Shown here: in pieces, positions 1 to 6,535 of the stretch
Layout: the number at the start of each line of letters is the position of its first letter
Numbering within the stretch: position 1 is the first letter of the stretch
From: Deltaproteobacteria bacterium
GTDB taxonomy: Bacteria > Desulfobacterota > Desulfobacteria > Desulfobacterales > JAFDDL01
Length of the DNA stretch: 8,232 bases
Reading direction: 5' to 3'
Assembly: GCA_019310865.1 (NCBI GenBank)
Contig: JAFDDL010000143.1
Location: 1-8,232, forward strand
Notes under the pieces: generated by a model
What the model saw: only the letters and a program-made list of their open reading frames with translations
The model's database searches: none
What the model was told of the DNA's origin: nothing
Made by a program: the position numbers and the translations under genes

Positions 1-88
1 AAATCCAATTATATTACATCGAAAAAATTGAACCGATTAAACAGCAATGGATTGTGATGGTGCGGTAAAAACACGAATAGGGGAAACT

Positions 89-832
89 ATGGGAATACAT
101 CGACCTCATCTGAAAGTAGTTAGGGAACTTGTACAACGTATTTATTCAGGAGAATTGAAACCCGGTGATAAACTGCCGGCTTTGACAGAACTCATCGAAA
201 ATATGGGTGTCGATCAAGCCTCGACACGGATCGCTCTTAAACAATTGGAAACAATGGGAGTGCTTGAAGTCAGAAGAAGCAAAGGGGGCTATGTAAAAGA
301 TTTCCAAAAACATGCAAAAATTGACTTTCTCGCAACGCTCTTTGAAAATGGGGAAGAAGAGGATGGCGAAAAATTCAGAGTCGACCCATATTTAGTTGAT
401 GAGATTTTCGAGTTTTGGATCATGCTTAATCCAGAAATCATAAGGATGTCATGCCTGAAATACACACCGAGATCTATGAAGGCTCAACTGAATATTATTA
501 ATGAAGAGCTGGAAAACCTCGGTAACGTTGAAAAGATTGTCGAGCTTGAAATTCTCTCTCTTGAACTGGCTGTTCAATTAGTTGATAACATTATGCTCAC
601 CATGCTAATGAACAGCCTTCGTCCTGTGCGGGTAAAGCTCCTGGAGTTCTTAGCCCGTAGTATTGATCCTGAGGTTTGGAAAGAATTTCTTCTCATGAGA
701 AAAGACATGATGAAAAAGTTATTAATCAACGCGCCCACCGATATGGACGACTATTTAAACAAGTTCCGTACAGCACTCAAGGCGCATCACATGGTACTTC
801 GTAAATCGATTGTAGAAGGAGACTCTTTTTAA
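89..832 (+). CDS. GntR-family transcriptional regulator, FadR-like
   Basis: Likely a cytoplasmic DNA-binding regulator controlled by a small ligand. From the chosen start the protein has 247 residues, close to the usual 230-250 of the FadR subfamily. Residues about 5-70 form a winged helix: the segment around GELKPGDKLPALTEL, then STRIALKQLETMGVLEV and a wing ending SKGGYV, matches the GntR pattern. Residues 71-247 are almost entirely helix-forming, as expected for a FadR/FCD-type ligand domain; the ligand cannot be read from sequence. The ATG at 89 is preferred because AGGGGA (79-84) lies just upstream. The in-frame ATG at 47 would add 14 residues and has no ribosome site. The gene is AT-rich like the neighbouring transporter, and the two genes converge. 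It may control that transporter (inference). The family assignment is firm; the subfamily is less certain. Confidence 0.88.
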   Translation: MGIHRPHLKVVRELVQRIYSGELKPGDKLPALTELIENMGVDQASTRIALKQLETMGVLEVRRSKGGYVKDFQKHAKIDFLATLFENGEEEDGEKFRVDPYLVDEIFEFWIMLNPEIIRMSCLKYTPRSMKAQLNIINEELENLGNVEKIVELEILSLELAVQLVDNIMLTMLMNSLRPVRVKLLEFLARSIDPEVWKEFLLMRKDMMKKLLINAPTDMDDYLNKFRTALKAHHMVLRKSIVEGDSF

Positions 833-858
833 TGTCCTTCCCATTTCCTCGAAGAAAC

Positions 859-876
859 TTGGTAATGGGCTACCAA
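859..876. repeat. Inverted repeat TTGGTA-N6-TACCAA between convergent genes
   Basis: Perfect 6-bp arms (859-864 and 871-876) flank ATGGGC in the 69-bp gap between the regulator and transporter stop codons. No T-run follows on either strand, so it does not look like an intrinsic terminator. The half-site resembles the TGGT...ACCA arms typical of FadR-type GntR operators, and a similar dyad lies upstream of the transporter. A chance repeat is possible. Confidence 0.35.
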
Positions 877-901
877 CTCATTCATAATATCAATAAAATT
901 T

Positions 902-2242
902 CTATGCTTTCTCCTTTTTATCTAACTCTGCCCTAATCTCTTTATAGCGCTCGACAGTTATGGGGAAGAACAACGCCGCGGTTAGAGCTATTAGAACAAA
1001 CACAAGCGGGGCGAAAGTCATTAACATCCTTATCGTCTGCAGTGTGACATCTGTTTGGGGAATATTAGGCACGTAGCCGGAGATCTGAAGGGTCACTCCC
1101 AAGAGGAATAATGCAAAGGAAGCCGCACCTTTCTCGATAAAGTACAGAATACCAGCATACAAACCATCGTTTCTTTCCCCGGTTTTAACCTCGCTATCAT
1201 CCATAACATCGGGAAACATCGCCCAAGAGAAAATATGGGCCCCCCCGTAACCAACACCCATCAGCGCACCCAACGCAATGACAAAGGCAAACGGCGTGGT
1301 TGGAGTTAGTACCATATAAAATAATTGGGGAACCGCCCACATCAAAAGCCCGATAATGGCGGTCTTTTTCTTCCCGATTCTTTTTGTGAGAAAACTCCAC
1401 ATCGGTAAACCAAGAATGCTCGTAGAAACAACCGCAACAAAAACGAATGGCATCAGTGGTTCGTTTAAGAGCCAGTATTTCATGTAGTAGACGGTGAAAC
1501 TTTCGATCACTGCGACCGCCGACCAACTCCCAACAAACAAAAATAAAAGGGTAACAAAAGCGCGGCTTTTGACTGCGTATTTGAAGGCATCAATTAAAGA
1601 TGCCCATCCCTGCTTAGCGGGCCTATCAATATCACGCTCCTTAATTGTTCCAAAAATAATAAAAGGAATAAGTGCCACGAGAATAGCAGCCGGAGCGGTT
1701 GCCACAACGAAACCGAGTGCCTTGTCGGCATAGCTGTCGATAATCATTTTAGGCAAAACGGCCGTGAGCAGACCAAAGAAAGAGGCAAAGAATTGCCTGA
1801 AAAGGGTAATGCTGGTCCTTTCGGTGTAGTCATCGGTCATCTCGGGAAACAAACTAATGTAGGGAATATGGTAACAAGTGATGCAAGTCAGGTAACACAG
1901 GTAAGGAACGGTGTAAAAAAGCATCTTCATAGCCTGACTCTCTACCGGATAGGGAACCCACATTAAAAAGAAACAAAGCCCAAGGGGAATGGCCGAAAAA
2001 AGAATAAACGGCCTTCTTCGCCCCCAGCGCGTGTGTGTTCGATCACTAAGAATTCCCAGCAAAGGGTCGGTGAAGGCGTCCAAGATCCCTCCTATCATTA
2101 ACACCGTACCCGCAAAGCCAGGCTCAAGCCCGACGACATCAGTCAGAAAATACAAGAAAAGCAGAGTCTTTATGACTCTAGATATGACATTAGGACTTTC
2201 GCCCAGGCCATAGAAAAATTTTGTTCGAAATTTCAGTTTCAT
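902..2242 (-). CDS. GPH-family (MelB-like) sugar:cation symporter, MFS
   Basis: Inner-membrane secondary transporter of the glycoside-pentoside-hexuronide:cation symporter family, which imports sugars or glycosides with Na+ or H+. From the chosen start it has 446 residues, normal for the family, with about twelve hydrophobic segments. The diagnostic N-terminal block is clear: DAFTDP at residues 55-60, with the two acidic residues used for cation binding in MelB, then LLGILSDRT, then RWGRRRP at 72-78 on the first cytoplasmic loop. A second family block (IPYISLFPEMTDDYTERTS, about 126-144) is also present. The ATG at 2242 has an excellent Shine-Dalgarno (GGAGG, read on the minus strand from 2247-2251). 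The longer reading from 2287 adds 15 residues without support. The sugar cannot be deduced. The neighbouring GH172 remnant and GntR gene suggest a former or current glycan-use locus (inference). Confidence 0.93.
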   Translation of the reverse strand: MKLKFRTKFFYGLGESPNVISRVIKTLLFLYFLTDVVGLEPGFAGTVLMIGGILDAFTDPLLGILSDRTHTRWGRRRPFILFSAIPLGLCFFLMWVPYPVESQAMKMLFYTVPYLCYLTCITCYHIPYISLFPEMTDDYTERTSITLFRQFFASFFGLLTAVLPKMIIDSYADKALGFVVATAPAAILVALIPFIIFGTIKERDIDRPAKQGWASLIDAFKYAVKSRAFVTLLFLFVGSWSAVAVIESFTVYYMKYWLLNEPLMPFVFVAVVSTSILGLPMWSFLTKRIGKKKTAIIGLLMWAVPQLFYMVLTPTTPFAFVIALGALMGVGYGGAHIFSWAMFPDVMDDSEVKTGERNDGLYAGILYFIEKGAASFALFLLGVTLQISGYVPNIPQTDVTLQTIRMLMTFAPLVFVLIALTAALFFPITVERYKEIRAELDKKEKA

Positions 2243-2371
2243 ATTTCCTCCATCAACCATTCTAATTAATATAATATATAGAATCAAGTTGCGCCAACAA
2301 ATTCATTTCGCAGCTTAAAACGTATACGAAGAGGCGAAAAAAATAAATAAAAACAGGTATAAATATATATA

Positions 2372-2399
2372 AATATAGCATAGTATTATAATATGTCAA
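2372..2399 (-). promoter_or_regulatory. Sigma-70-type promoter for the GPH transporter
   Basis: Read on the minus strand: a perfect -35 TTGACA (2394-2399), a 16-bp AT-rich spacer and a -10 TATATT (2372-2377, five of six consensus bases). Transcription would start near 2365, giving a leader of roughly 120 nt before the ATG at 2242. Surrounding DNA is strongly AT-rich. This is the best promoter match in the window. Confidence 0.6.
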
Positions 2400-2414
2400 G
2401 AAAATTCGCAGCCT

Positions 2415-2440
2415 CTGGTATATTTCGCTATTGGTACCAG
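2415..2440. promoter_or_regulatory. Possible GntR-type operator upstream of the transporter promoter
   Basis: CTGGTA (2415-2420) and TACCAG (2435-2440) form an inverted repeat with a 14-bp spacer. The right half also contains a perfect 8-bp palindrome TGGTACCA (2432-2439). It lies just upstream of the transporter -35 box. Known FadR-subfamily operators have TGGT/ACCA arms but normally a 1-3 bp centre, so the spacing here is not canonical. Candidate site only. Confidence 0.35.
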
Positions 2441-2630
2441 TCTCACCCTAAAATAGGTCGACAACAATATCGAAATTCACCAGGGGCAAAACGTCGCAAT
2501 TTTACATTAAACCGTTTGTTTTCTATTGGTTATGCCAGATATTAAGATATGTTTGAAGATGGTAAAAAAATAATGAAATACGAAGACTGGAAATCAGAAA
2601 TGGTCAGGATTGTATACATGTCAACAACAA

Positions 2631-2953
2631 TTATTCTGCCCGGTTACTCTTTTGACTCTGAATTAGCGCTTCAATGATATCCGGGGATAATTCATCTGGA
2701 AGTCCCGAAGTAATAGTGATATCAAGCAGGCCTTCTATTCGTTTTTCCACTGGACTCATCACGGGGAGTGACGTATCAGGCTTATCCAGATAGAAATAAC
2801 TGCAACAGGAAAAGTCGTCTTCTCTCTCGAGGTAAGGAGGATATTCAATTGGCCTCCCCATCCTTTCCTGGCTTTCGGATTTTCCGGGCTGGCCCAGCGG
2901 GTTTTCATTCCATTTCCTTTTTTAAAAAGATCATTCATATTGATTGTTTTCAT
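2631..2953 (-). pseudogene. Remnant of a DUF2961 / GH172 glycoside hydrolase, internal deletion
   Basis: Two short minus-strand readings in different frames look like the two ends of one protein. The upstream one starts at 2953, with its ATG overlapping the TGA of the amidohydrolase gene, and reads through TRWASPENPKARKGWGGQ. This fits the N-terminal 'R-x-S-x-ENPxGxKGxGG' block of DUF2961 proteins. The downstream one, in frame from about 2861 to the stop at 2631, contains LEREDDFSCCSYFYLDKP and then LPVMSPVEKRIEGL. This resembles the C-terminal 'DDxSSxAYWYQ...LP...R' block of the same family. Members normally have about 350-420 residues; here only about 110 remain, so most of the catalytic domain is missing, and the joint near 2840-2865 is out of frame. 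A second possible start is at 2908 behind AAAGGA. The family assignment is by recalled motifs, not by search. GH172 enzymes act on fructo- or arabino-furanosides; this copy should be inactive. Confidence 0.6.
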
Positions 2954-4125
2954 GTTAGCACAATTGCCGCCAGCAATGACATGCCATGCTTTATGCAGGT
3001 CTCATCCACATTGAATTGTGGATGATGCGGGGCATGGACGATGCCTTTTTCCGGGTTGCCGGCGCCGAGCCATAAAAAGCAACCCGGAACCTGTTGGGCA
3101 TAATAGCTGAAGTCCTCACCTCCCATGGAAGGCGGGACGGGGTGTTGCACACCGGTTTCCCCGAACAAGTTCTGCGCAATGGGGATGACCCTTGAAACAC
3201 ATCGGTCATCATTGACGGTGACCGGATACCCGTCGGTGTAGGTCAGTTCATAGGTGGCGTCGTTGGCGGACGTAATTCCCGCCAGAAGATCTTCCAATTT
3301 TTGCCTCACCGATTGCTGGACTTCTTTGCGAAGCGTGCGAACCGTACCGGCCAGTTCCGCACGATCGGGAATGATATTGTAACTAGTGCCGGCATTGAAT
3401 TGGGTGACGCTGATGACAGCGGAGTCGAGGGGGTCGGTCGAGCGCGAAACGATGGTTTGCAGCTGCGTGACGTATTGGGACCCGATAATCACCGGATCGA
3501 TGCAGCGATGGGGCATGGCGCCATGGCCGCCTTTACCGTAAATCGTGATATTGAAAAAATCCGCCTGGGCCATTGCCGGTCCGGCGGCGATACCGATTTG
3601 ACCGGCAGGTATGATTGGAAAGACGTGCAGGCCATAGATTTCATCGACACCGTCCAGGGCGCCGTCTTCAATCATGCCAAGCGCACCGCCCGGCGGCTGC
3701 TCCTCGTTTGGCTGGAAGATGAACCGGACATTGACTTTCAGGCGGTCTTTGAGCTGCCATAAAACCCTGGCTGTGCCGATCAGGTTTGCCGTATGCACAT
3801 CATGGCCGCATGTATGGGCCCGGCCATCGATTGTGGACCGGTAGGGGAGATCGGATTGCTCGGTCATGGGAAGCGCATCCATGTCCGCGCGAAGGGCGAT
3901 GCGCCGGGTTGCGCCCGCAACGTTGAGGTCACCCATCACGCCGATTTTGCCAATATGGCGCCGGACCGTGATGCCGGTTTTTTCCAGCTCCGTGGCGGCA
4001 ATTTCCGATGTTCGCTCCCCCTCGAACTTGATTTCAGGATGCATGTGAATGTCGCGTCGAATGGCGACAATGTCATCATATTCGCTCCGGCATCGGTTTC
4101 CGATTTCTTTCAATAATTCATTCAT
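2950..4125 (-). CDS. M20D-family metallo-amidohydrolase (hippurate / N-acyl amino acid hydrolase type)
   Basis: Zinc or manganese-dependent hydrolase that releases an amino acid from an N-acyl or peptide-like amide; probably cytoplasmic, since no signal peptide is visible. From the chosen start it has 391 residues, typical for the family. Visible motifs are HPE (29-31), RADMDALPM (79-87), CGHDVH (106-111, the Cys and His metal ligands), FQPNEEQPPGGA (137-148, catalytic and metal-binding Glu), GLHV (165-168), the dimerisation-domain signature GKGGHGAMPH (197-206), PSMGGEDFSYY (332-342) and a C-terminal HHPQFNVDE. The ATG at 4125 is chosen because GGAG sits 7 nt upstream; the open frame extends to 4338 but that part shows no homology-like features. 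The stop overlaps the start of the GH172 remnant. It diverges from the CapA operon. The exact substrate (N-acetyl-, N-benzoyl- or N-acyl amino acid) cannot be told. Confidence 0.93.
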   Translation of the reverse strand: MNELLKEIGNRCRSEYDDIVAIRRDIHMHPEIKFEGERTSEIAATELEKTGITVRRHIGKIGVMGDLNVAGATRRIALRADMDALPMTEQSDLPYRSTIDGRAHTCGHDVHTANLIGTARVLWQLKDRLKVNVRFIFQPNEEQPPGGALGMIEDGALDGVDEIYGLHVFPIIPAGQIGIAAGPAMAQADFFNITIYGKGGHGAMPHRCIDPVIIGSQYVTQLQTIVSRSTDPLDSAVISVTQFNAGTSYNIIPDRAELAGTVRTLRKEVQQSVRQKLEDLLAGITSANDATYELTYTDGYPVTVNDDRCVSRVIPIAQNLFGETGVQHPVPPSMGGEDFSYYAQQVPGCFLWLGAGNPEKGIVHAPHHPQFNVDETCIKHGMSLLAAIVLT

Positions 4126-4172
4126 GCTTGCGCTCCATTGATTTGTTTGATCCTTATCAACGCTCTGTTTTA

Positions 4173-4200
4173 TCGATATCATAGAGGAAAACACAGTCAA
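4173..4200 (-). promoter_or_regulatory. Possible promoter for the M20D amidohydrolase
   Basis: On the minus strand, TTGACT (4195-4200) and TATCGA (4173-4178) are separated by 16 bp, in the divergent intergenic region about 50 bp upstream of the ATG at 4125. The -35 is good and the -10 is weak. An alternative -10 (TATGAT) is too close to this -35. Confidence 0.3.
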
Positions 4201-4227
4201 CAAGCCTTTTTCGGGTAGTCCTCGACC

Positions 4228-4256
4228 TTGAAGTTCCATCGGTTTGGGTATATTGT
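4228..4256 (+). promoter_or_regulatory. Possible promoter for the CapA-racemase-FGase operon
   Basis: TTGAAG (4228-4233), a 17-bp spacer and TATTGT (4251-4256); each box matches four of six consensus bases. The predicted start, about 4262-4264, falls at the edge of a 15-bp dyad and leaves about 50 nt before the preferred ATG at 4316. The spacing and position are right, but the boxes are imperfect. Confidence 0.4.
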
Positions 4257-4261
4257 CTATA

Positions 4262-4276
4262 GCCTGCCAGGCAGGC
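4262..4276. promoter_or_regulatory. 15-bp perfect dyad at the expected operon start site (operator candidate)
   Basis: GCCTGCC (4262-4268), a central A and GGCAGGC (4270-4276) form a perfect inverted repeat. The one-base centre rules out a stable hairpin, so it is more likely a binding site for a dimeric regulator. Its position just downstream of the putative -10 is where a repressor would block initiation. The regulator is unknown. Confidence 0.4.
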
Positions 4277-4315
4277 CCTGGTGCAATTGGAAACGATCTG
4301 ACACGCCTTGGGGTA

Positions 4316-5572
4316 ATGTGGACATTCATGCATAACAATATGGAATTTGACTCATTTCAATGGCAACAGGGAACCTGGTGTCCGGTTGCCGACGCCAACA
4401 TTGAAGCGCAATTGATTATCACATCTGACTGGGCTCCCATCCGAGCCTTTGGGCCGATCATAGCCAATAATCCGTTGGCGGTGTATGGGGATGTGATCGA
4501 CGTGTTGCGCCAGGGCGATCTATGTGTGACGAACCTTGAAAGCCCCCTTTCCGACCGAGGCGTACCGGTCAGCAAAAGTGGCTCTGTTTTCAAGGGGTTG
4601 TCGGCTCATATTAAAGGACTTTCTGAGGTCCCATTCGGCGTGGTTACCCTGGGTAATAACCATGTTTTCGATTACGGCCTGGACGCATTTTACGATACCC
4701 TGGACCTGATGAAAACCAACGGCATTGGTACGGTGGGGGCCGGGGAGACCCCGGAATCGGCGCATCAACCGTTAACCATCGATGTGAAGGGAATTCGGGT
4801 CGGCATCGTCAATTTCAGCGAGGGCGAGGATCAAACAACGGCCGTTGACGGGCCCGGCGTTTTCGGCTGGGATGTGGATCGGGTTGTCCAACAGGTTCAA
4901 ACCCTTCGGTCGTCTGCCGACATTGTACTGGTCATTAGTCATTGTGGTGTTGAATACATTCCCGTCCCGCCACCCTATGTGGCATCTGCTTTTGAAAGGA
5001 TTGCCTCAGCCGGGGCGGATCTGGTGATCGGCCACCACCCCCATGTTCCCCAAGGCATTCGAATCGTCAACAATACGCCCATCTGCTACAGCTTGGGCAA
5101 TTTCGTCTTTTACCAGGAGACTGATCTGCTGTTTCGGAAAATCGGTTATTTGGTTAAGGTTGGTCTGTCGGAAAAATCGATCGCCCGCATGGAGATCGTC
5201 CCCTACCGGATCCAGCCGGATTGTCTGTCGCTGCTGAAGGGGGATGAGAAAACTTGGTTCTTCAATGTTTTAAAGGAGATTTCCGCCCCCTTGACGGGTC
5301 CGAACACCATTGAGGCAGCCTGGCATGGGTTTTTATGCCGGTATGGCGTACGGGGATTCAAAGATGAAATTCAAATGATCTTAGACCAGCTTACCAAAAA
5401 TCCCCGAAAGGGGGCTGCCATGTTCAGAAATCGAATCGCCACCATGCAGCATCGTCAGCACTGGATGGATGCCATGACCCGCATCATTGAGGGCCGGCTT
5501 GACAAATGCCCCGGGTGGGCCTCCGAGCTCGTCGAACGGTGGGGCACTCGTAAAATTGATGATAACTGGTAA
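4316..5572 (+). CDS. CapA/PgsA-like protein (PGA_cap metallophosphatase fold), no membrane anchor
   Basis: Member of the CapA family, named for the capsule poly-gamma-glutamate protein of Bacillus; the fold is that of calcineurin-like metallophosphatases. From the ATG at 4316 it has 418 residues. Motifs in order are SDWAP (37-41), NLESPLSD (73-80), GNNHVFDYG (113-121), SHCGVEY (208-214), GHHPHVPQG (239-247) and YSLGNFVF (258-265), which together supply the expected Asp, Asn and His metal ligands. Residues about 270-418 form a long C-terminal extension without an obvious known motif. Unlike Bacillus CapA there is no N-terminal transmembrane helix or signal peptide, so it is probably cytosolic. 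The start is uncertain: TTG 4244 would lie inside the promoter, ATG 4316 has TTGGGG very close, and ATG 4340 is also possible. It is the first gene of the operon, 3 to 9 nt before the racemase gene depending on that start. Capsule synthesis is doubtful because CapB/CapC are not in the window. Confidence 0.9.
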   Translation: MWTFMHNNMEFDSFQWQQGTWCPVADANIEAQLIITSDWAPIRAFGPIIANNPLAVYGDVIDVLRQGDLCVTNLESPLSDRGVPVSKSGSVFKGLSAHIKGLSEVPFGVVTLGNNHVFDYGLDAFYDTLDLMKTNGIGTVGAGETPESAHQPLTIDVKGIRVGIVNFSEGEDQTTAVDGPGVFGWDVDRVVQQVQTLRSSADIVLVISHCGVEYIPVPPPYVASAFERIASAGADLVIGHHPHVPQGIRIVNNTPICYSLGNFVFYQETDLLFRKIGYLVKVGLSEKSIARMEIVPYRIQPDCLSLLKGDEKTWFFNVLKEISAPLTGPNTIEAAWHGFLCRYGVRGFKDEIQMILDQLTKNPRKGAAMFRNRIATMQHRQHWMDAMTRIIEGRLDKCPGWASELVERWGTRKIDDNW

Positions 5573-5581
5573 CATTTGAAC

Positions 5582-6535
5582 ATGTTGATCCCTGATTTTA
5601 AGAAAGAAAAACTATCCATCGTTATGATCGATTCCGGTCTGGGGGGGCTCTCCATATGCGCGGATATCGCTGAACGGATGAAGCAGGATTCCGCCTTTGA
5701 GAAAGTTTTCATCACCTATTATAACGCGTGGCCGGCGCAGAACCTTGGATACAATAAACTTGCCTCAACCGAACAGAGGGTGTGCGTATTTGACAATGCC
5801 CTTGCCGGTGCCAAAGCATTCCACCCGGATTTAATTCTCGTGGCCTGCAACACGCTGTCCGTTCTCTATCCCCAAACCCAATTCAGCCGAAACGAGCAGT
5901 TACCCGTTATGGGAATTGTCGATTTTGGCGTGGCATTGATTCTGCGGCATCTGAATGATGCGCCCAACGGGCAGGTCATCATCTTCGGTACGCTCACCAC
6001 CATTGAAACCGGAACGCACAAGGCATTGCTAATGGCCAATGGCATTGCATCGGATCGGATCGTTTTGCAGGCGTGTGACCAGCTGGCGACCGCTATTGAA
6101 GATGGGCCGGACACCCCGGTGGTCAACGGTATGATCCAGCGGTTTGTCGGCGAGGCGGTATCAAAGCTATCTGATCCAAAGGCTCCCGTGTTTGCGGCGC
6201 TATGTTGCACCCATTATGGTTACAGCCGGGCCGCTTTCGAACGCGAGCTGGGAACCCATTTGACCGCGGCTGCCGTACTGAATCCCAATGCGGCCATGGC
6301 GACCAGCCTGTTTTCGGGAAAGGGATCTTCATCCGGTGGGGCGACGAAAGTCGATCTGGATGTGGTGTCACGAATCGTCTGGTCACCGGAAAAGCTCACC
6401 GTCATTGCCGACGCCATTGCCCCCAAATCATCGGCAACGGTCGAAGCGTTGAAAAATTACCGGCATCTGCCGGATTTGTTCGATATCGATGCATGTATTG
6501 CCCCGGGAGGCGCGGCTGATGGCCATACCCTATGA
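5582..6535 (+). CDS. Glutamate/aspartate racemase-family protein (MurI-like)
   Basis: Cofactor-independent two-cysteine amino-acid racemase family, cytoplasmic. From the ATG at 5582 it has 317 residues, longer than the usual 255-285 of MurI. Visible are IDSGLGGLS (16-24, substrate-binding Asp/Ser), a variant of the D-x-PYG region (YYNAWPAQNLGY, 46-57), VACNT (87-91, first catalytic Cys 89), FGTLTTIETGTH (135-146) and CCTHYG (208-213, second catalytic Cys 209 and His 211). Both catalytic cysteines are kept, so activity is likely, but the altered PYG segment and a C-terminal tail of about 30 residues set it apart from housekeeping MurI. It may act on a different acidic or substituted substrate (inference). 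A TTG start at 5576 is also possible; neither start has a clear Shine-Dalgarno, so translation may be coupled to the preceding gene. The 3' end overlaps the next gene by 17 nt. Confidence 0.88.
   Translation: MLIPDFKKEKLSIVMIDSGLGGLSICADIAERMKQDSAFEKVFITYYNAWPAQNLGYNKLASTEQRVCVFDNALAGAKAFHPDLILVACNTLSVLYPQTQFSRNEQLPVMGIVDFGVALILRHLNDAPNGQVIIFGTLTTIETGTHKALLMANGIASDRIVLQACDQLATAIEDGPDTPVVNGMIQRFVGEAVSKLSDPKAPVFAALCCTHYGYSRAAFERELGTHLTAAAVLNPNAAMATSLFSGKGSSSGGATKVDLDVVSRIVWSPEKLTVIADAIAPKSSATVEALKNYRHLPDLFDIDACIAPGGAADGHTL

Larger units (their letters stand above)
2243..2630. other. AT-rich non-coding region between transporter and GH172 remnant
   Basis: About 390 bp with no convincing gene. 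It contains the transporter leader with a CGTATACG palindrome (2321-2328), the promoter, the TGGTA/TACCA dyad, and a partial FadR-like site TGGTTATGCCA (about 2528-2538). A 42-codon plus-strand reading starting at 2549 runs into the antisense of the GH172 remnant and has no evident ribosome site, so I do not call it a gene. Base composition shifts from AT-rich to more GC-rich to the right of this region. Confidence 0.5.

Noticed and set aside
2549..2677. 42-codon plus-strand frame left of the GH172 remnant
   Set aside because: No ribosome site, no motif I know, and its 3' third is antisense to the better-supported remnant.
3301..3762. 153-codon open frame on the plus strand
   Set aside because: It lies wholly antisense to the M20D amidohydrolase, whose motifs are intact; the frame is a by-product of its GC-rich codons.
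4126..4338. 71-residue N-terminal extension of the M20D protein
   Set aside because: No ribosome site, no M20 similarity, and it would run through the divergent promoter region and into the CapA gene start. ATG 4125 has a good GGAG upstream.
4316..5572. Poly-gamma-glutamate capsule locus
   Set aside because: Only a CapA-like protein is present; the ligase/export genes CapB and CapC are missing in the window and the protein lacks a membrane anchor.
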